Of a stretch of 64,000 nucleotides of DNA, positions 35,231 through 47,754 are shown piece after piece. Position numbers and translations under genes: made by a program. The stretch lies in the NCBI GenBank assembly GCA_015179125.1, contig WHVA01000002.1, forward strand, positions 496,001 to 560,000, given 5' to 3'. The stretch's first letter is position 1. Each line of letters opens with the position of its first letter. The notes under the pieces are model-generated. The model did not search any database and was not told the origin of the DNA. It saw only the letters and a program-made list of their open reading frames with translations. The DNA comes from Gautieria morchelliformis (taxonomy: Eukaryota; Basidiomycota; Agaricomycetes; Gomphales; Gomphaceae).

Positions 35231-35475
35231 TTATTCTCTCTTATTTTTCGTATACTGGACGACGCATATGTCTAGATCCAGTGCACCGGTTCGTAAGGAC
35301 AACCCCTGCACATTCTGACATTGGTCTTCAAAGATCTCCGCTGTCGTATTATTTGGTGCCTTCCACTCACAAAGCTCACGTTTGAAGCTGTCGATCCAAA
35401 AGTCTTCCAACGGTACATCCAGAATCACGGGGTCGACGTGAACCGATTTATCGATCACTCCCAAGCGACGCAGCT
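35231..35475 (-). pseudogene. Unknown coding-like exon
   Basis: The minus frame reads LGVIDKSVHVDPVILDVPLE, then DFWIDSFKRELCEW and VQGLSLRTGALDLDICVVQY, with a coding-like composition, and ends in a stop at 35231. The frame stays open a little upstream without an ATG. Family not recognised; it could be the last exon of a host gene or a relic. Confidence 0.3.
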
Positions 35476-35779
35476 TGCGTGTCTTGGAGCTGAAATTTGT
35501 ACAAACGAACGAAACATTTTAACTTCCTGGACTGAAAGGGTAAATGAGCGTTGAGCAGCATGAATTATGGCGAGGTATACCATGCTAGCAGCAGCGTTAA
35601 GTGGTCGCTGCAAGCAAAAATATAAACACTACTCACTACGTCTGACCTGAAATAAATCGACACAATTTAGAGTTAGCTACCTCTTCCTGCTCGCGCTGCA
35701 TGGATTTGGGTCTACGCGAACGAGACCCTCTTGTGAACTGACCGCAATTAAAGTCCCTGACTGAGAATAAATCTGTAGT

Positions 35780-35837
35780 AAAGAAGGGAGTGCATTAAAC
35801 GGGGGGATAAAGAAGGGAGTGCATTAAACGGGGGGAG
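35780..35837. repeat. 29-bp direct tandem repeat, two copies
   Basis: AAAGAAGGGAGTGCATTAAA, then CGGGGGGAT, repeats with a period of 29 bp at 35780 and 35809. No gene around it. Confidence 0.9.
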
Positions 35838-36112
35838 ATAACTGGGGAATGGTTATGAACCCACTCGCACAAATGCAACCGCCCCCTTACCATAGACACT
35901 GACTGGCGACGTCATCTGTACGTGACTGCTGCGAGAGGCGAAAGGAGAAACACAAAGAAGATACCACAATGAGTAGCCACTCAGAGCAGTCAATATCCTT
36001 CCTATATTGGAAAATAGAGTGATGTAAAGAGCTTGACATGGTTAGTTGACCGCTTACCTCCCTCTTCCTGGGTCACGTGAGAGAGAGACAAACGGTGAAG
36101 GCTGGTCATGAG

Positions 36113-36539
36113 TCAACGTTGGCAATAACGATGAACCAAGAGCTCGGCTGAAATGAAGAAGCTACGGTGAGACAAACAGTGACGATGCGCGGAAAGGTTC
36201 ACGGCAAAAATGATGAAGCGACAGTGAGACAAATGGACCTGTAGCTCAAAAAGGTTTAATGACAAAAAAGAAGAACGAAGAGTGAGACAAATGGAGCCGA
36301 TGCTCCCAAAAAACAGAGAAAGCCAAGACAAACAGGGGCAAAGGAGCACAAACTTTCACACGTCGTATGCTTAATAGAAGAGTAATACTTACACCCTCCC
36401 CCTCTATAGACAACTCAGACCTCCTCATAGATGGACCTGGTGAGGTCCTCCGAGTCCACATCTGACATGGGAATGTCGGTGTATAGAGCTGGCGGCGGGC
36501 GCGGGTCCATCGGGAGATCCGGCCTGTTGGCGGGGACAT
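36113..36539 (-). mobile_element. 3' end of another LTR element (fossil)
   Basis: On the minus strand an open C-terminal text (RPDLPMDPRPPPALYTDIPM...) stops near 36415. A purine tract AGAGGGGGAGGG follows, then TGTAAGTATTACTC, a possible LTR start at 36393 running left. The layout (pol end, polypurine tract, LTR) matches an LTR retrotransposon 3' end. The left LTR boundary is uncertain. The Gypsy B copy starting at 36540 cuts it on the right. Confidence 0.45.
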
Positions 36540-37018
36540 TGTCAGGGGACACCCTGTTTTCCATTTCCAGTTCCGACACCACACCCAGTTCCGACTCCAT
36601 TTCCGACTCCGCTTCCGGTTCCGATTCCATCTCCGCATCCGCTTTCGGGAACGATTCCGCTTCTGGGAGAACTTCCACCAGTTCCGTTCGCCTTGCCAGT
36701 TCCACTCCAATTTCCGACTTCCGCCCCGGAACAGTGTCGGAAATCAAGCGACTCGCATAATAGGTGGCATCAAGGGTCGATCAAGGGTCAGGGGGATGCA
36801 GGGTTGATGGCGGGTGCCAAGTGTTGTCCCTGGCTGCGCAGCGTAGTATAATACGGGCTCGCTGACATTGGGGTCCTTAGACTTTTCTCTTTGGATTTCC
36901 CCTTGTCAGGTGAGAACCCCCTCTCTTGTATGCTCTGTTCATTTATACATACTTTGGATTTCCCCTTGTCAGTTGTGTGGTAGTGTGATCTCCACAACTA
37001 GCCAGGGTTGCCCTTACA
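36540..37018 (+). repeat. 5' LTR of Gypsy B copy 1
   Basis: A 479-bp LTR with TGTCAGGGGACACC...CCCTTACA termini, close to the 489-bp LTRs at 53159 and 58930 and the 472-bp solo LTR at 932. Its 5' third is built of TTCCGA/TTCCGC-type short repeats. Confidence 0.92.
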
Positions 37019-40000
37019 GCAGAAAAGTCTCTCCCATAGAGGACCGGCGGTCGTACTGCGTGTCGCAGCCGCCATAGGTGCGTTCGGAATCAGAGACAGC
37101 GACTCGGAGATCGCAACCTCTTCCGCACACACAGCGTACGACAGCCCTTCTTCTTACGTCGAGCTCCCAACCCCGGAAATCCCGTCCCACATTTCTCCTT
37201 CCGACATGGATCCGGACGATCGTCTTCGGAATATGGAGGAGGAATTGACACGGAACCGGATGAAGACCGACGCGATTGAAACAGCCTTACAAGCGATTTT
37301 GGCTAAGTTAGATATTCCACAAGGTGGTGGAAATGAAATGTTGGATGATCCGGATTTCGGAAAAGCGGAACTAGCGGAGGAGAGAAAGTCCGCGAAGTTA
37401 GCAAAGGTCAAACCCGCAACTCCGGCGGACTTTGACGGAGATCGGGAGAAGGGACGCGCATTCTTCAACACATGCAGCATCTACTTCGCAATTGTCGGAG
37501 ACCTCTTTCCGAATGACCAGGCCCGGATTCACTGGGCATTGTCCTTTTTCAAGTCGGACCGCGCATCCCGTTTTGCAAACAAGGTGATCCGACATGAAGC
37601 AAAGGGCAAGGGGAACTACTTCCGAGACTGGGACGCCTTCGAGAAAACATTTTCCGACCAGTTCTGCCCAAAAAATGAGCAGCTCACAGCCCTTACGAAG
37701 CTCGAGGGGGCCAGCTGGTACCAGGCCAAGGATCCGGTCGATGACTATATCGATCGCTTCCAGGAGCTCATCGACCTTGCGGAGTATGATGACGACAAGA
37801 CGATCGTCATCAAATTCCGACGAGGACTCGATCCGACACTCCAGAACCAAGTTGCGCTGCTTGGGGATGGAGCTCCGGACTTTGATGACCCGGAAGGGTG
37901 GTACCAAGCTGCACAGAGGGTGTCCCGGAACAGGGAAGCAAATGAGGCCTTCGTGGAGACGAGCCGGAATATGACGCGCAGTTCCACTCGTCCTACTCCA
38001 CCTGTGCCAAAATCCGGAAGCGCATTCATTCCCATGCGGAAAGTATTTCCGACGCTTTCACCGCCCGCTCCTATTAGGAACCATAGCCCTCCTCCCTCGA
38101 AGAGTGGCCCTGCCCCGATGGATGTTGACCGCATGCGCGGAAAAGGCCGCGGAACTATCACCTGCTTCCGATGTCGACAACCAGGCCACTATGCCCGCGA
38201 GTGCCCCCAAGCATTTGACATCCGGCTTATGACCACAGAGGAGAAACTCGAGCTCCTTCCAGAGTTCCTCGCACTTGCGGACATAAGCAGAGTGCCTACT
38301 GTGGAAGGAGTTTCCGAAAATGCGGAACATGGCGCATCGGAAGCGGAAGATGCGTCGGATTTTGTGACGCGCAGCGGGTGAGATGTGTGCCCCTGCTGCC
38401 TGTACATAACCGGTTTGCCTGTCTTGAAGTAGAGAATGAAAAGCCCCGACTCCCCTCACTTCATACAGACCCACCGGATAAAGTCACGCAAAAGCCAAAT
38501 CCGACACCCCGTCTATCCCGCATCCGCCCTTGGGAGAGACGCCTTCCGAAGCGCTATGTCGTTGCTGCCACCCCTGGCCCAAGTCACTAGTCATTAAGGT
38601 AGAGATCCAGACGACAGATACGGCGGAAGTCAAATCCGGACCCGCCCTTGTCGATTGCGGGGCCACTGGTCAGTTTATGGACCGGGACTATGTGGAACGG
38701 AACCGACTGACGACGCGGAAGTTGCAACGTGCAATCCCGGTGTTCAATGTGGATGGAAGCCCCAATGAGGCAGGGTCCATCACGGAGATAGTGGACACAA
38801 TTCTCCGCTACGATGGACACTCGGAACGCACTTCCTTCGCTGTCACCAGCCTGGGGAAGCAAGACATCATCCTTGGGTTTACCTGGCTTCAAGAGCACAA
38901 CCCGGAGATCAATTGGCAGACTCGGAAGGTACTGATGAGTCGATGTCCAGCCAAGTGTCACATGTGCCGGTCGGAAGTGCGGAAGGAGCACCAGGAGCAG
39001 CGGAAGACTGAACGGCTCATACAGACATGTCGTTCTGGCCCCCATCCACTGCTTGCAGAAGAAGACTCGGAAGCGGAATTTGAACCGGATTCCACTTCCG
39101 ATTCCGATTCCGATTCCGACGTCATCCGACTCGGCCCGGAAGACATCTGGCGGAAGGGGAGCGCTTGCTGTACGTAAACCTTCCGCCGGAGGCGGAACAC
39201 ATCCGCGCCACCGGAAATATTTCGCAACGCCTGGCTGAAGCCTCTAAGAGGTATGATAGAGTGGAGGCGGAAATTCCGGAGTACCTGCGGGAGTTTGAGG
39301 ACGTCTTCTCCAAGGAGTCGTTTGATGCCCTGCCTCCGCGGAAACTGTGGGACCATGCCGTCGAGTTGGAGCCTGGGTCGAAGCCCACCAACTGCAAGGT
39401 CTACCCGCTGTCACCCAAGGAGCAGGTAGAGCTCGATGCATTCCTTGCGGAAAATCTCCGTACAGGGAGGATCCGCCCCTCTAAGTCACCCATGGCATCT
39501 CCGGTGTTCTTCATCAAGAAGAAGGACGGCTCGCTCAGACTTGTGCAGGATTACCGGGCCTTGAATGCGATCACGATCAAGAACCGGTACCCCATTCCGC
39601 TCATTTCCGAATGATCACACAACTCCCGGGGCAAGTACTTCACAAGCTGGATGTCGCTGGGGCTTCAATAATGTTGGATCCGGGAGGGAGAGAGTGGAAG
39701 GCTGCATTCCCACCAACCGAGGACTCTTTGAGCCACAGGTCATGTTCTTTGGCCTCACCAACAGTCCCGCCACATTCCAGACGATGATGAATGACATTTT
39801 CCGTGACATGATAGCAGAAGGGGTTGTCTGTGTCTACCTCGATGACATCCTCATCTTCACAAAGCAATGTCGAACATCGGGAAGTCGTGCAGAGAGTGCT
39901 GGAACGGCTCCGGGATACAACCTGTGTCTCAAGCCGGAAAAGTGCGAATTTGAGCGGACGCAGATAGAGTATCTTGGGGTGATTGTGTCAGAAGGAAAGG

Positions 40001-41574
40001 TGGAAATGGACCCAGTCAAAGTTTCCGGTGTATCGGATTGGCCTGTGCCGCGGAACAAGAACGAGGTCCAGTCCTTCATTGGGTTTGTCAATTTCTACCG
40101 GCGGTTCGTCAAGGACTTCTCCTGCCACGCCCGTGCCCTCTTCGACCTCCCAAGAAGGAGGTTGGATGGCAGTGGGGAGAGCTGGAACAGGCCTCCTTTG
40201 ACAAACTCAAAGAGCTGATCACTTCCGCCCCGGTCCTGATCTTTCCCGATGACTCTCGCCCTTATTGAGTCGAGGGGGATTCCTCCGACACAGCTACCGG
40301 AGCGGTCTTGTCACAACAGTCATCGGAAGATGATGGGGGATGGCATCCGATTGCCTTCTTCTCTAAAAGCCTTAGTCCGGTCGAGTGGAACTATGAGATC
40401 CACGACAAGGAGATGCTGGCAATCATCCGAGCGCTGGAGGAGTGGCGACACTTCCTCGAGGGTGCTCTATGCCCGTTTGAGATCTGGACAGACCACAAGA
40501 ACCTCGAGTATTTCCGCATGTCTAAGAAGTTGAACCAACGACAAGCACGGTGGTCCCTACACCTGTCCCGGTTCGACTTCATGCTCCACCACCGCCCCGG
40601 CCGCACCATGGGCAAGCCCAATGCCCTATCCCGCTGTGCGGATCATGAGAGCGGAAGTGGAGACAACGCGGATATGACACTGCTCCGCCCAAGTCTCTTT
40701 GCAATCCGCGCCCTAGAAGGAGTGACTGCAGTTGGGGCGGAAGCGGAAATGCTCCGGGACATCCGGAGGCAGTACCGGAATGGAGAGAAGGAGGAGTCGG
40801 TGGTGAAAGCGGTGGAGGAACTTCGGAAAGGGCACTCGCGGTCTGTACGGGCAGCGGAATGGTCGGAACGTGATGGACTGCTCCACTTCAGAGGCAAGGT
40901 CTATGTTCCAGGTGGGGCGGACCTCCGCCGCCGCATCGTGTCCCAGCACCATGACACACGGGTCGCTGGGCACGCTGGCAGGTGGAAGACACTGGAGTTA
41001 GTGGCTCGGAATTACTGGTGGCCTCAGATGTCCCGCTACATTGGACAGTACGTGAAGACATGTGACCTTTGTCTCCGAAGCAAAGCGCAACGACATCCGC
41101 CCGTCGGAGACCTTGTTCCGCTCCCAATTCCCGAATCCCGCTGGGACACCATCAGTGTCGACTTCATCGTTGAACTCCCAGAGTCTCATGGCTACGACGC
41201 GATCATGAACATCGTGGATTCGGGAAGCAAGGTGTCCCACTTCATTCCGACGCTCACGACGATCACAGCCCTCGGAGCGGCCCGCCTGTTCCTTGCACAT
41301 GTCTGGAAGTTGCATGGGCTCCCGAAGCAAGTTGTTTCCGACCGAGGTCCGCAGTTTGTCGCGGAACTGAATCGGGAGCTCTACTGCCTGCTCAGCATAA
41401 AGCTGGCTACCACCACAGCGTACCATCCGCAGGGTGACGGACAGATGGAACGGGTCAATCAGGAGTTGGAGCAATATCTCCGCCTCTTTGTCAATGAGAG
41501 GCAGGATGACTGGGATGAGTTGCTTCCACTGGCAGAATTCCAATACAACAACCATGTACATTCCGCCACGCAGC
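36540..41574 (+). mobile_element. Ty3/Gypsy family B copy 1, no right LTR (fossil)
   Basis: 5' LTR 36540-37018, then gag (37018-38381) with CFRCRQPGHYAREC knuckle. Aspartic protease region (about 38600-38950, ALVDCGATGQFMD), RT (about 39300-40250, with VYLDDILIF), RNase H (40310-40650), and integrase (HHCC near 41000-41090, core VDFIVELPESHGYDAIMNI) break off near 41574 where a transposase gene begins. About five breaks. Protein text in the RNase H/integrase part is almost identical to copy 2 (53159-59418), so the two copies are closely related. GACAT precedes the LTR; no matching right flank. Confidence 0.9.
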
Positions 41575-43735
41575 CAGCCTGCTCAATGACAACCTGCTGG
41601 AGAGGTTTTTCCAAATGGAAGTCTGCCTGGGATATAAGACATTTTTGCATGCAGCAAGTGGTAGAGCTGGGAGCCTGTAGAACATCCTCTGCTGTTCCAT
41701 CTGGCTCATCACCATCCGCCATCTTGTGCTTCACGCAGAAGTTTTTCCTGCATCTCGTGTGAAGACTTACAAAAAAGGCATTCTCCTGGTACTTTCCCAT
41801 TATTTGCCACTTTGAGAAGATCAATGAGGCCTCGCTCCTCAAGTACAATGCGCATTCCTTTGGGCTGACCACAGTATTTGTAATTTGGGTCAGTTTCCAT
41901 GAGATTGGGGTCGGAGATCATGCTCTGGGGTTTCCCCCGAAGTCCAGCATGTGGATTGTCTTCAGGAATCCATGTGTCATGTATGTGGCGCTGTTTTCCA
42001 CCAGGACCAACATTCATCTCCTTTGCATTGAGTGCATCCTTTGCAAATGCACCGTGAGCTGAAGACTGGTCAAAAATAAATTCCCCAACTGCATTTGGGA
42101 ACATTCTTTCGAAAATTGGAATGGTTGTTTTGAGCTGAATTGATAATGAGCAACAAAATATAGCATATGTGATGAAAATATGAAGTACCTGAGCAATTAA
42201 CCACTCCATGTTCCACCATCCTTCATTATTTTTCCCTAGATAGATTATTTCTTGTGCATCTGTATATGTAAGCTGCTCATGCTTTGGAAGTGCTGCATTC
42301 TCCTGCAGCTGTCCCTCAGAAAGTGTGAGCCAGCCAGTGTCTTCAACAATCAAGTCTGATATATGTATTGCACGGCCTTGGCCCTTCTTGCGCAGAGGCA
42401 TCTTCCCATCTCTAACACATACCCTCCACCGCAGCTCATTTGAGTGTATAATTGACTCATCATGTGAAATTGGAATGTGCAATTTCTCGCCAGGTCCTAA
42501 ATTAGGTTCAACTGGTTCCAGATCTTCATCTGTATAGGTGCGCCGTAACCTAGAATTCTGTGTGAGTGGGAGATCACGCACAGGAATTATTACCAACCGC
42601 TCATTTTGCAAAAACTCAGCAAGAATTTCTCTCCGATATGCCACCACATCTGGACGCTCATGCCCATCAACATACATGCCCTTCGTGACCTCTTTGATTG
42701 CATAACCTAGCTTCACAAGCCATCTTCTGGCACACCCTTCTGATATTGTTTTCCCACCAAGATCAAGGCCCAGTCCAGGAATGATGATGTCATTGACTGT
42801 TTCATGAGCCGCAGGTGTTATCTTAATTTCCAAATATAAATGACCTTCAGCAAGATAAATTAAACCAAAACAATCACCTCTCCATCTGCAAGCACTGTTA
42901 GATAACGGTGGACTGCCCATCCTTCATTCTCATTATTTAAGAGAGATGGGTGTGCATGATGCTTGCCGGAATTTATGGGTGGCAGCATGCCAAACTGACC
43001 AATATATTTATGGAGGGTGTCAATCTTGTGTGCAAAATACGGCTGGCCCCTTTCTGATTGAGACTGCCACCATGTAACTGGCCCGCATAATTGGATTCCT
43101 GATCTTCGGATGAACTTTGAACCTCTCTTGGAGTTCAATAAACCACTTTATCGCTTGGAGATGCATTAGTGCTGAAAAACTTTTAAATTTCTTAGCCTCT
43201 GCAATGAGTCTCCGCACTCTGTCAATTACTGAAACAACTCTCAAGTCATCTTCCTCATCAGCGGTGGGATTCAGCCATGTCGCAGCATCACTGCAAGTCG
43301 GATCTGCAGTCGGCTGTGGGGCAGCACATGGGCCTGACTCTTCAAATTCCGGTTCCAAAATTGACCGCGGTGAACCTGGGGCTGAGTATTCGGAAGCTGG
43401 TGAATTATTTTCAGCTGTGAGTGTCTCGTCCTCTTCAATCAACAAAGGATGAGCGGCAGTGCCAGGTACCGCTTCTGATTCGGCACTGGGTGCATGGGTC
43501 TCCTGTCACATGCCGAAAAAGGAGTCAATTTTGGCGCTGCCCTCTGCAGCCTTTCGAAGGACCTTCTGTTTCGCAAAAAAAGAAGATTTACTTGCACCGC
43601 TATATGTAGGCCGGTTTCTTTTGAGAGAGTTTTTCTGGTTTTGCTTAGAGGAGCCTTCCTGTAAAGAATTTACCAATTAGATATTGAGAAACACTTTAGA
43701 AACTTACCAGACTGGGCAACGGGATGTACCATCCG
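41575..43735 (-). pseudogene. DDE-type transposase of the large Agaricomycete family, C-terminus lost
   Basis: Family text with CARRWLVKLGY, GHERPDVVAYRREILAEFLQ, HDES (first catalytic Asp), KGQGRAIHISDLI, FIFDQSSAH (second Asp) and PKGMRIVLEERGL. Introns 42135-42188 (54 bp) and 42822-42877 (56 bp) splice in phase, giving LADGE-ITPAAHETVNDIII. The N-terminal exons (about 43020-43660) carry SAKIDSFFG and LQAIKWFIELQERFK, with an in-frame TGA after SFFGM near 43513 that may be spliced out or a lesion. The third acidic residue region (usually FLPKFHCELNFIEQCW) is missing because the gene stops at the junction with Gypsy B at 41574; another stop lies after AQDGGW (41709). No terminal inverted repeats recognised. 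Confidence 0.8.
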
Positions 43736-44561
43736 CGTCTCCAGGGTCCGTGTTTGTGTCTGGGTCTGGGTCGTGGTGGCAGATGGATGGATGGCGAGAT
43801 GTGGTGGAGAAGGCAGTAAACACGTCGGGCAGGATGCACGGGCTGTTTATATGCAAAGTGAAATACCATACACTCCGCCTGTTCCCGCCTTTTCTACACC
43901 CGGCACATACACACACACCCCACCACTGGCAGACACGCCGGAAACATCATGAGAAGTTCATGTCCGTGTGCTGGGGTGATAAGAAGCCTGGGAGGGGAGG
44001 CTGTTAGTGGGAGGTACGTGTAAAACGTGTCGTAATACCATGAAAGACGAGGGAGTAGAGGGACGACATGTCCATACCATGCAATGATGACATCAGGATT
44101 TGTGGTCTGTATCCGTGTCCGTGTCCATGTCCGTGTCATGCTGCTCATTGTAACTGCCGAGTCGGTGTGTACGTTTGTCTTTGTTCAGTAGGTTCCTGAT
44201 GTGCCTGGCTCTCTCAGAACAATCAGTATCCGGTCGTTAAGTGTTTATGAAATTCTATGGGGATGTGCTGTGATACCGCCTATTCTCGTTAGGTGGCACT
44301 GTCGTCAATTTAATAAAAGCATACTAAATAAAACAACAAACATGTCGCAGATTACCTCAGTAGCTTCCTGGGCTTTCCTGGACCACCGAGCACAGATTTT
44401 CATCACCGTCACATCCGATACACCGGATGCTCAGCCTTGCGGATACCATGTTGGGGTGCTCCCAAGTTTAAATTCGATAGTCCCTTCATACTGCTTCTTT
44501 CCACATCGTACAGGACATGCCTCCCGAATGAGAGTTGTCTTGTGTCGCCACATCGAGCAAC
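43736..44561. other. No gene recognised
   Basis: Low-information DNA with a short GTGTCC/ATGTCC run near 44120. A 76-codon plus frame from ATG 44341 (MSQITSVASWAFLDHRAQIF) has no motif and is interrupted by the LINE insertion. Left at unknown. Confidence 0.35.
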
Positions 44562-46102
44562 TTTTTTTTTTTTTTTTTTTTTTCCCATTTTACGTCTTTT
44601 GGGGCAGCGTCCTATGTAAGACAGTATATACATTTTCTTCCTTGTGTTTTCTCCCTCTCTCCTTTAGACCTCTATCTCTGCTTGTGCTCAAGGGGCATGG
44701 CCCCGAGCGTGTCCGTGCCTTTGTGGGCGAGGTGTGGGGGGTGTGTGTGGCTTAGCGCCTGGTGAGTCTCGACCTTTTACCCGTTCGTCTCCTTCTTCGG
44801 TCCTCCTCTCTCATCACATGGTAGTTTATCTCTCCTTCAGGCATGATACAGACCGTCTGCTGTTGCCATACTCCAAGTGTGCCAGTCAAGAAGGGATTGA
44901 CGAGCCCTGAAAAACTTGCGGTCAGTCGCTGCATGGGATCCATTGCAGAGGGCGCATTTCGGTGTGATATGTGGACACATTGACTCCTGGCATGTATTCT
45001 GGTCAGGGCACTTGCAGTCGAATGTGGTGTGTGGGCCCGCACATATTCCACATTTCGTGGTGGCTTTGCATGATAGAGCAAAGTGGCCTATGCCGTAGCA
45101 GTTGAAGCATTGTGGGGGATGCCATATGAAATGTGTGGTCGAGTGAAGGTGTCCTCGGTACGCAATGTGTTGTTGGATACAGTTGTTGGATGCATGGTGA
45201 TTGGTTAGATATAGGACAAGGGATGAGTGCACTTTCTGACATAGCTGTGGAGAGCGAGAGATAAATTCAGCACGTTGTAGCATGGAAGGATGGGGAATGA
45301 TGTGCTCATTATTGTCCAGCAGCGTTGCGATGTCATCGCTGTCTCGATCTGGGTTAAATGTAGTCGAGATGGCGTGAACGATCACCGGGTAGGTCTTTGG
45401 GGCGATACGCAGGTTCGTTGATAACACTGGGAGCCATCAGTGAGCTTTCTTGATTATCGCGTCATGTTCGTGCTCTGAGCCCGCTGCTAGCCATATATCG
45501 CCGCTTCGGTGCCATCCTGCGGCTTGAACACGAAGTACGCTCTCCTCCTCCTGCTCTCCTTCAGGGTCTGGATCCCAGCCTCGCGGGAGCAAGGCTTTGT
45601 TAATCTCCTTCCTCAACTCTGAATCCAGGAATTCCTCGAGGGCTGGGTTCTGTCGGTCAATATGCGATAGCGTTATATGATGTTTGGTGTCGCGGTGGGG
45701 TTTGATACGTGTCACGCGTGCTGTGGCTGGCGCGCAGGATTGGGGTTTGCTAGCGGGTTCCCTAAGGCTGATGTGCATTGAGATTGCCTCCAATTTTTCA
45801 CAGACAGATGAAAGATGCGAGTTAAGACAAGGAATCTCGAGCTTCTCTCATGCGGATGAGATTAGTTCGCGAGCGCTACGCAGTGTGTCGACAGGGATAG
45901 TGCATGTCTTTGCAGTTCTTGTTTTCGGGAGGGCTATGCCATGGATTAGGTCATATAGAGTGCCAAGAGTAGTTCGGATGGTGTCTGCAGGTACAGAGGG
46001 GGTAGTTTCGCCGTTATCTGCGCTGGCAGGTGGTGGTCGGAGCGTGGGAATCATCCGTCGGCGGTGTTGGAGGCCTGTTTGCTTGGAGGCTGGGTGATGT
46101 TC
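44562..46102 (-). mobile_element. ORF1-only LINE (half-LINE) with target-site duplication
   Basis: Poly(A) shows as 22 T at 44562-44583, then the same 3' UTR as the LINE at 7807. Reading minus, an ORF1 with three zinc knuckles follows: CFNCYGIGHFALSC, CGICAGPHTTFDC, and CALCNGSHAATDRK with its last Cys changed (about 44890-45130), preceded by upstream ORF1 text (45437-46100). No endonuclease or RT lies between ORF1 and the 3' UTR. TCGAGCAAC flanks both sides (44553-44561 and 46103-46111). The element was thus inserted in this deleted form, like mammalian HAL1. Three frame changes. Confidence 0.78.
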
Positions 46103-46111
46103 TCGAGCAAC

Positions 46112-46735
46112 GTTGACACAAACTGATGCCTCTTCCAAGATCATCCAGCATCGCTAAGAATTACAGCCACATGCATGCATACTCTGGTGATTGAGCTGAC
46201 CAGGCTAGATCTCCCATATCATCTTGCTTCCTCGTGTTCTCAGCTTCATTAGTAAACCACTAGAGATGGGTCATCTTGATACACATCGGTGAGCTTTATC
46301 GTAGTGTTTTCGTGTGCCGTTATGCTGACACTTCACTATGAGTCGTCAATGAGTGCTAATGGTGCTCACAGTGCTCACACGACGACGAGTTTTAAATGGA
46401 TTTTGGAGACCATTCCTCCCAGGAAAATCGGATGTAATAACCAATTCCTGGCAGGCCTCCATTGCTTGCCTGAGCAGCTAACTATACTTAGCCTATGCTT
46501 CTACGTTGTATTACTAGCTTTAATTCTTTTACATATGATGTTCTTCTATCAGACCCATCTGCATCACAGATTGTGCCATGCTTCGGTACTGATATAGGCT
46601 CCTGTGAATATCTGTTGACCTGGCAGCACACGTGGCAAGAATTTTACATATAGACCTTCGCGGTGCTACTCCAACCCCACATCGCTACGCACAACCTAGT
46701 CCCTCGTCTGCATCCCAGATTTTCTTGCTTATATC
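46112..46735. other. Probable upstream region of the DUF6533-like sequence
   Basis: No coding pattern recognised. Pyrimidine-rich text just before ATG 46736 (TTTTCTTGCTTATATC) fits a fungal transcript leader. No promoter element assigned. Confidence 0.35.
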
Positions 46736-47430
46736 ATGTCTCAGGCGGACCCCTCAGCTGAAATCCAGGTCCTATCAGACAAGTACGTACTTACCACATT
46801 GAGTGAGATGCAGAAGAACTTACCTGAACTAGTTTTGCGGTCAACTCTGCCACCGTTGCAGTGTTTGGTATGTGTACATGACCCCTAGCTAATTCCACGA
46901 TTTCCATAGCTTGTTATCCAGCACTGCTCATCTACGACACTCTTCTCACACTGCCCTCGGAGATCAAGCACATTTGGTGCAAGACCATCAAAATTGGCAC
47001 CATTCTCTATTTATTCGCTCATTACCTGCCCACGGTTTTGATTCTTGTTGTCATATATCATGATTTATCTAACTTGTCCCTTGAGGTATATTATGAAAAT
47101 GCTCTCATGTGTAACACCCTTGCTGATTTGAATGAGTATCTAGTATGACTTGCATTCTTTGTGAAGAAGCAACCTAGAGACTCATATATTCAAAGGACAT
47201 GTAATACTCTAACTCACCTAACTGAGGCTTTAAAAGTTCCTTGTCTGATTGGTGTACAGGGTGACTGATTATAACCATATATTTCTCAGGCAAAAGGATG
47301 AACACATTTTATTATCTAGGCCTTCTGCTAGCTCGCACGTATGCTATTTCCCTGCAGAATCGAGGAGTTTTGGGCATTCTTGGGCTGCTCATTCTTGGTG
47401 CTATTATCACTGAAACGGTATGTCCCTGTG
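46736..47430 (+). pseudogene. DUF6533-like membrane protein gene fragment
   Basis: From ATG 46736: MSQADPSAEIQVLSDKYVLT. Then, after a likely intron ending CCATAG near 46909, the DUF6533 signature LLIYDTLLTLPSEIKHIWCK and KIGTILYLFAHYLPTVLILV, a donor GTATATTA near 47085, and a later segment LLLARTYAISLQNRGVLGIL. This family of mushroom integral membrane proteins has several transmembrane helices and no known function. Phases do not all agree and a stop falls in the intermediate stretch, so it is probably a decayed or partial gene; downstream helices are missing. Confidence 0.6.
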
Positions 47431-47754
47431 CAGACTTTCTATAAATAGCATAAGTTCATTTCACTGGATGTAGTACCAGTCTGTTTTGGACATATAGGGG
47501 TGATCTGGGCTGTCGTAGCATGTGGTGTGGGCTCCCGTGATATTGGGGTATTCTGATGTGTGGATTGGGTTGGTTCGAGTGTGTGCATTGGGGTTTGGCG
47601 ATCTCAGGGATGGGTTGTAGTGGGTGTATGCGTATTCGGGTGCATGTAGGCAACTTGGTTTGGTGTTAGGAATGTGTTGATAGAGTTACTGAATTGATAT
47701 GATGTTTCTTCAGTACTTCTAACACATCGCGTTCCCACTCCTGAGTTCACGATA

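Noticed and set aside
44341-44560. ORF from ATG 44341 (MSQITSVASWAF...).
   Set aside because: Short, no motif, ends in the LINE poly(T) and would stop at once in the sequence without the LINE.
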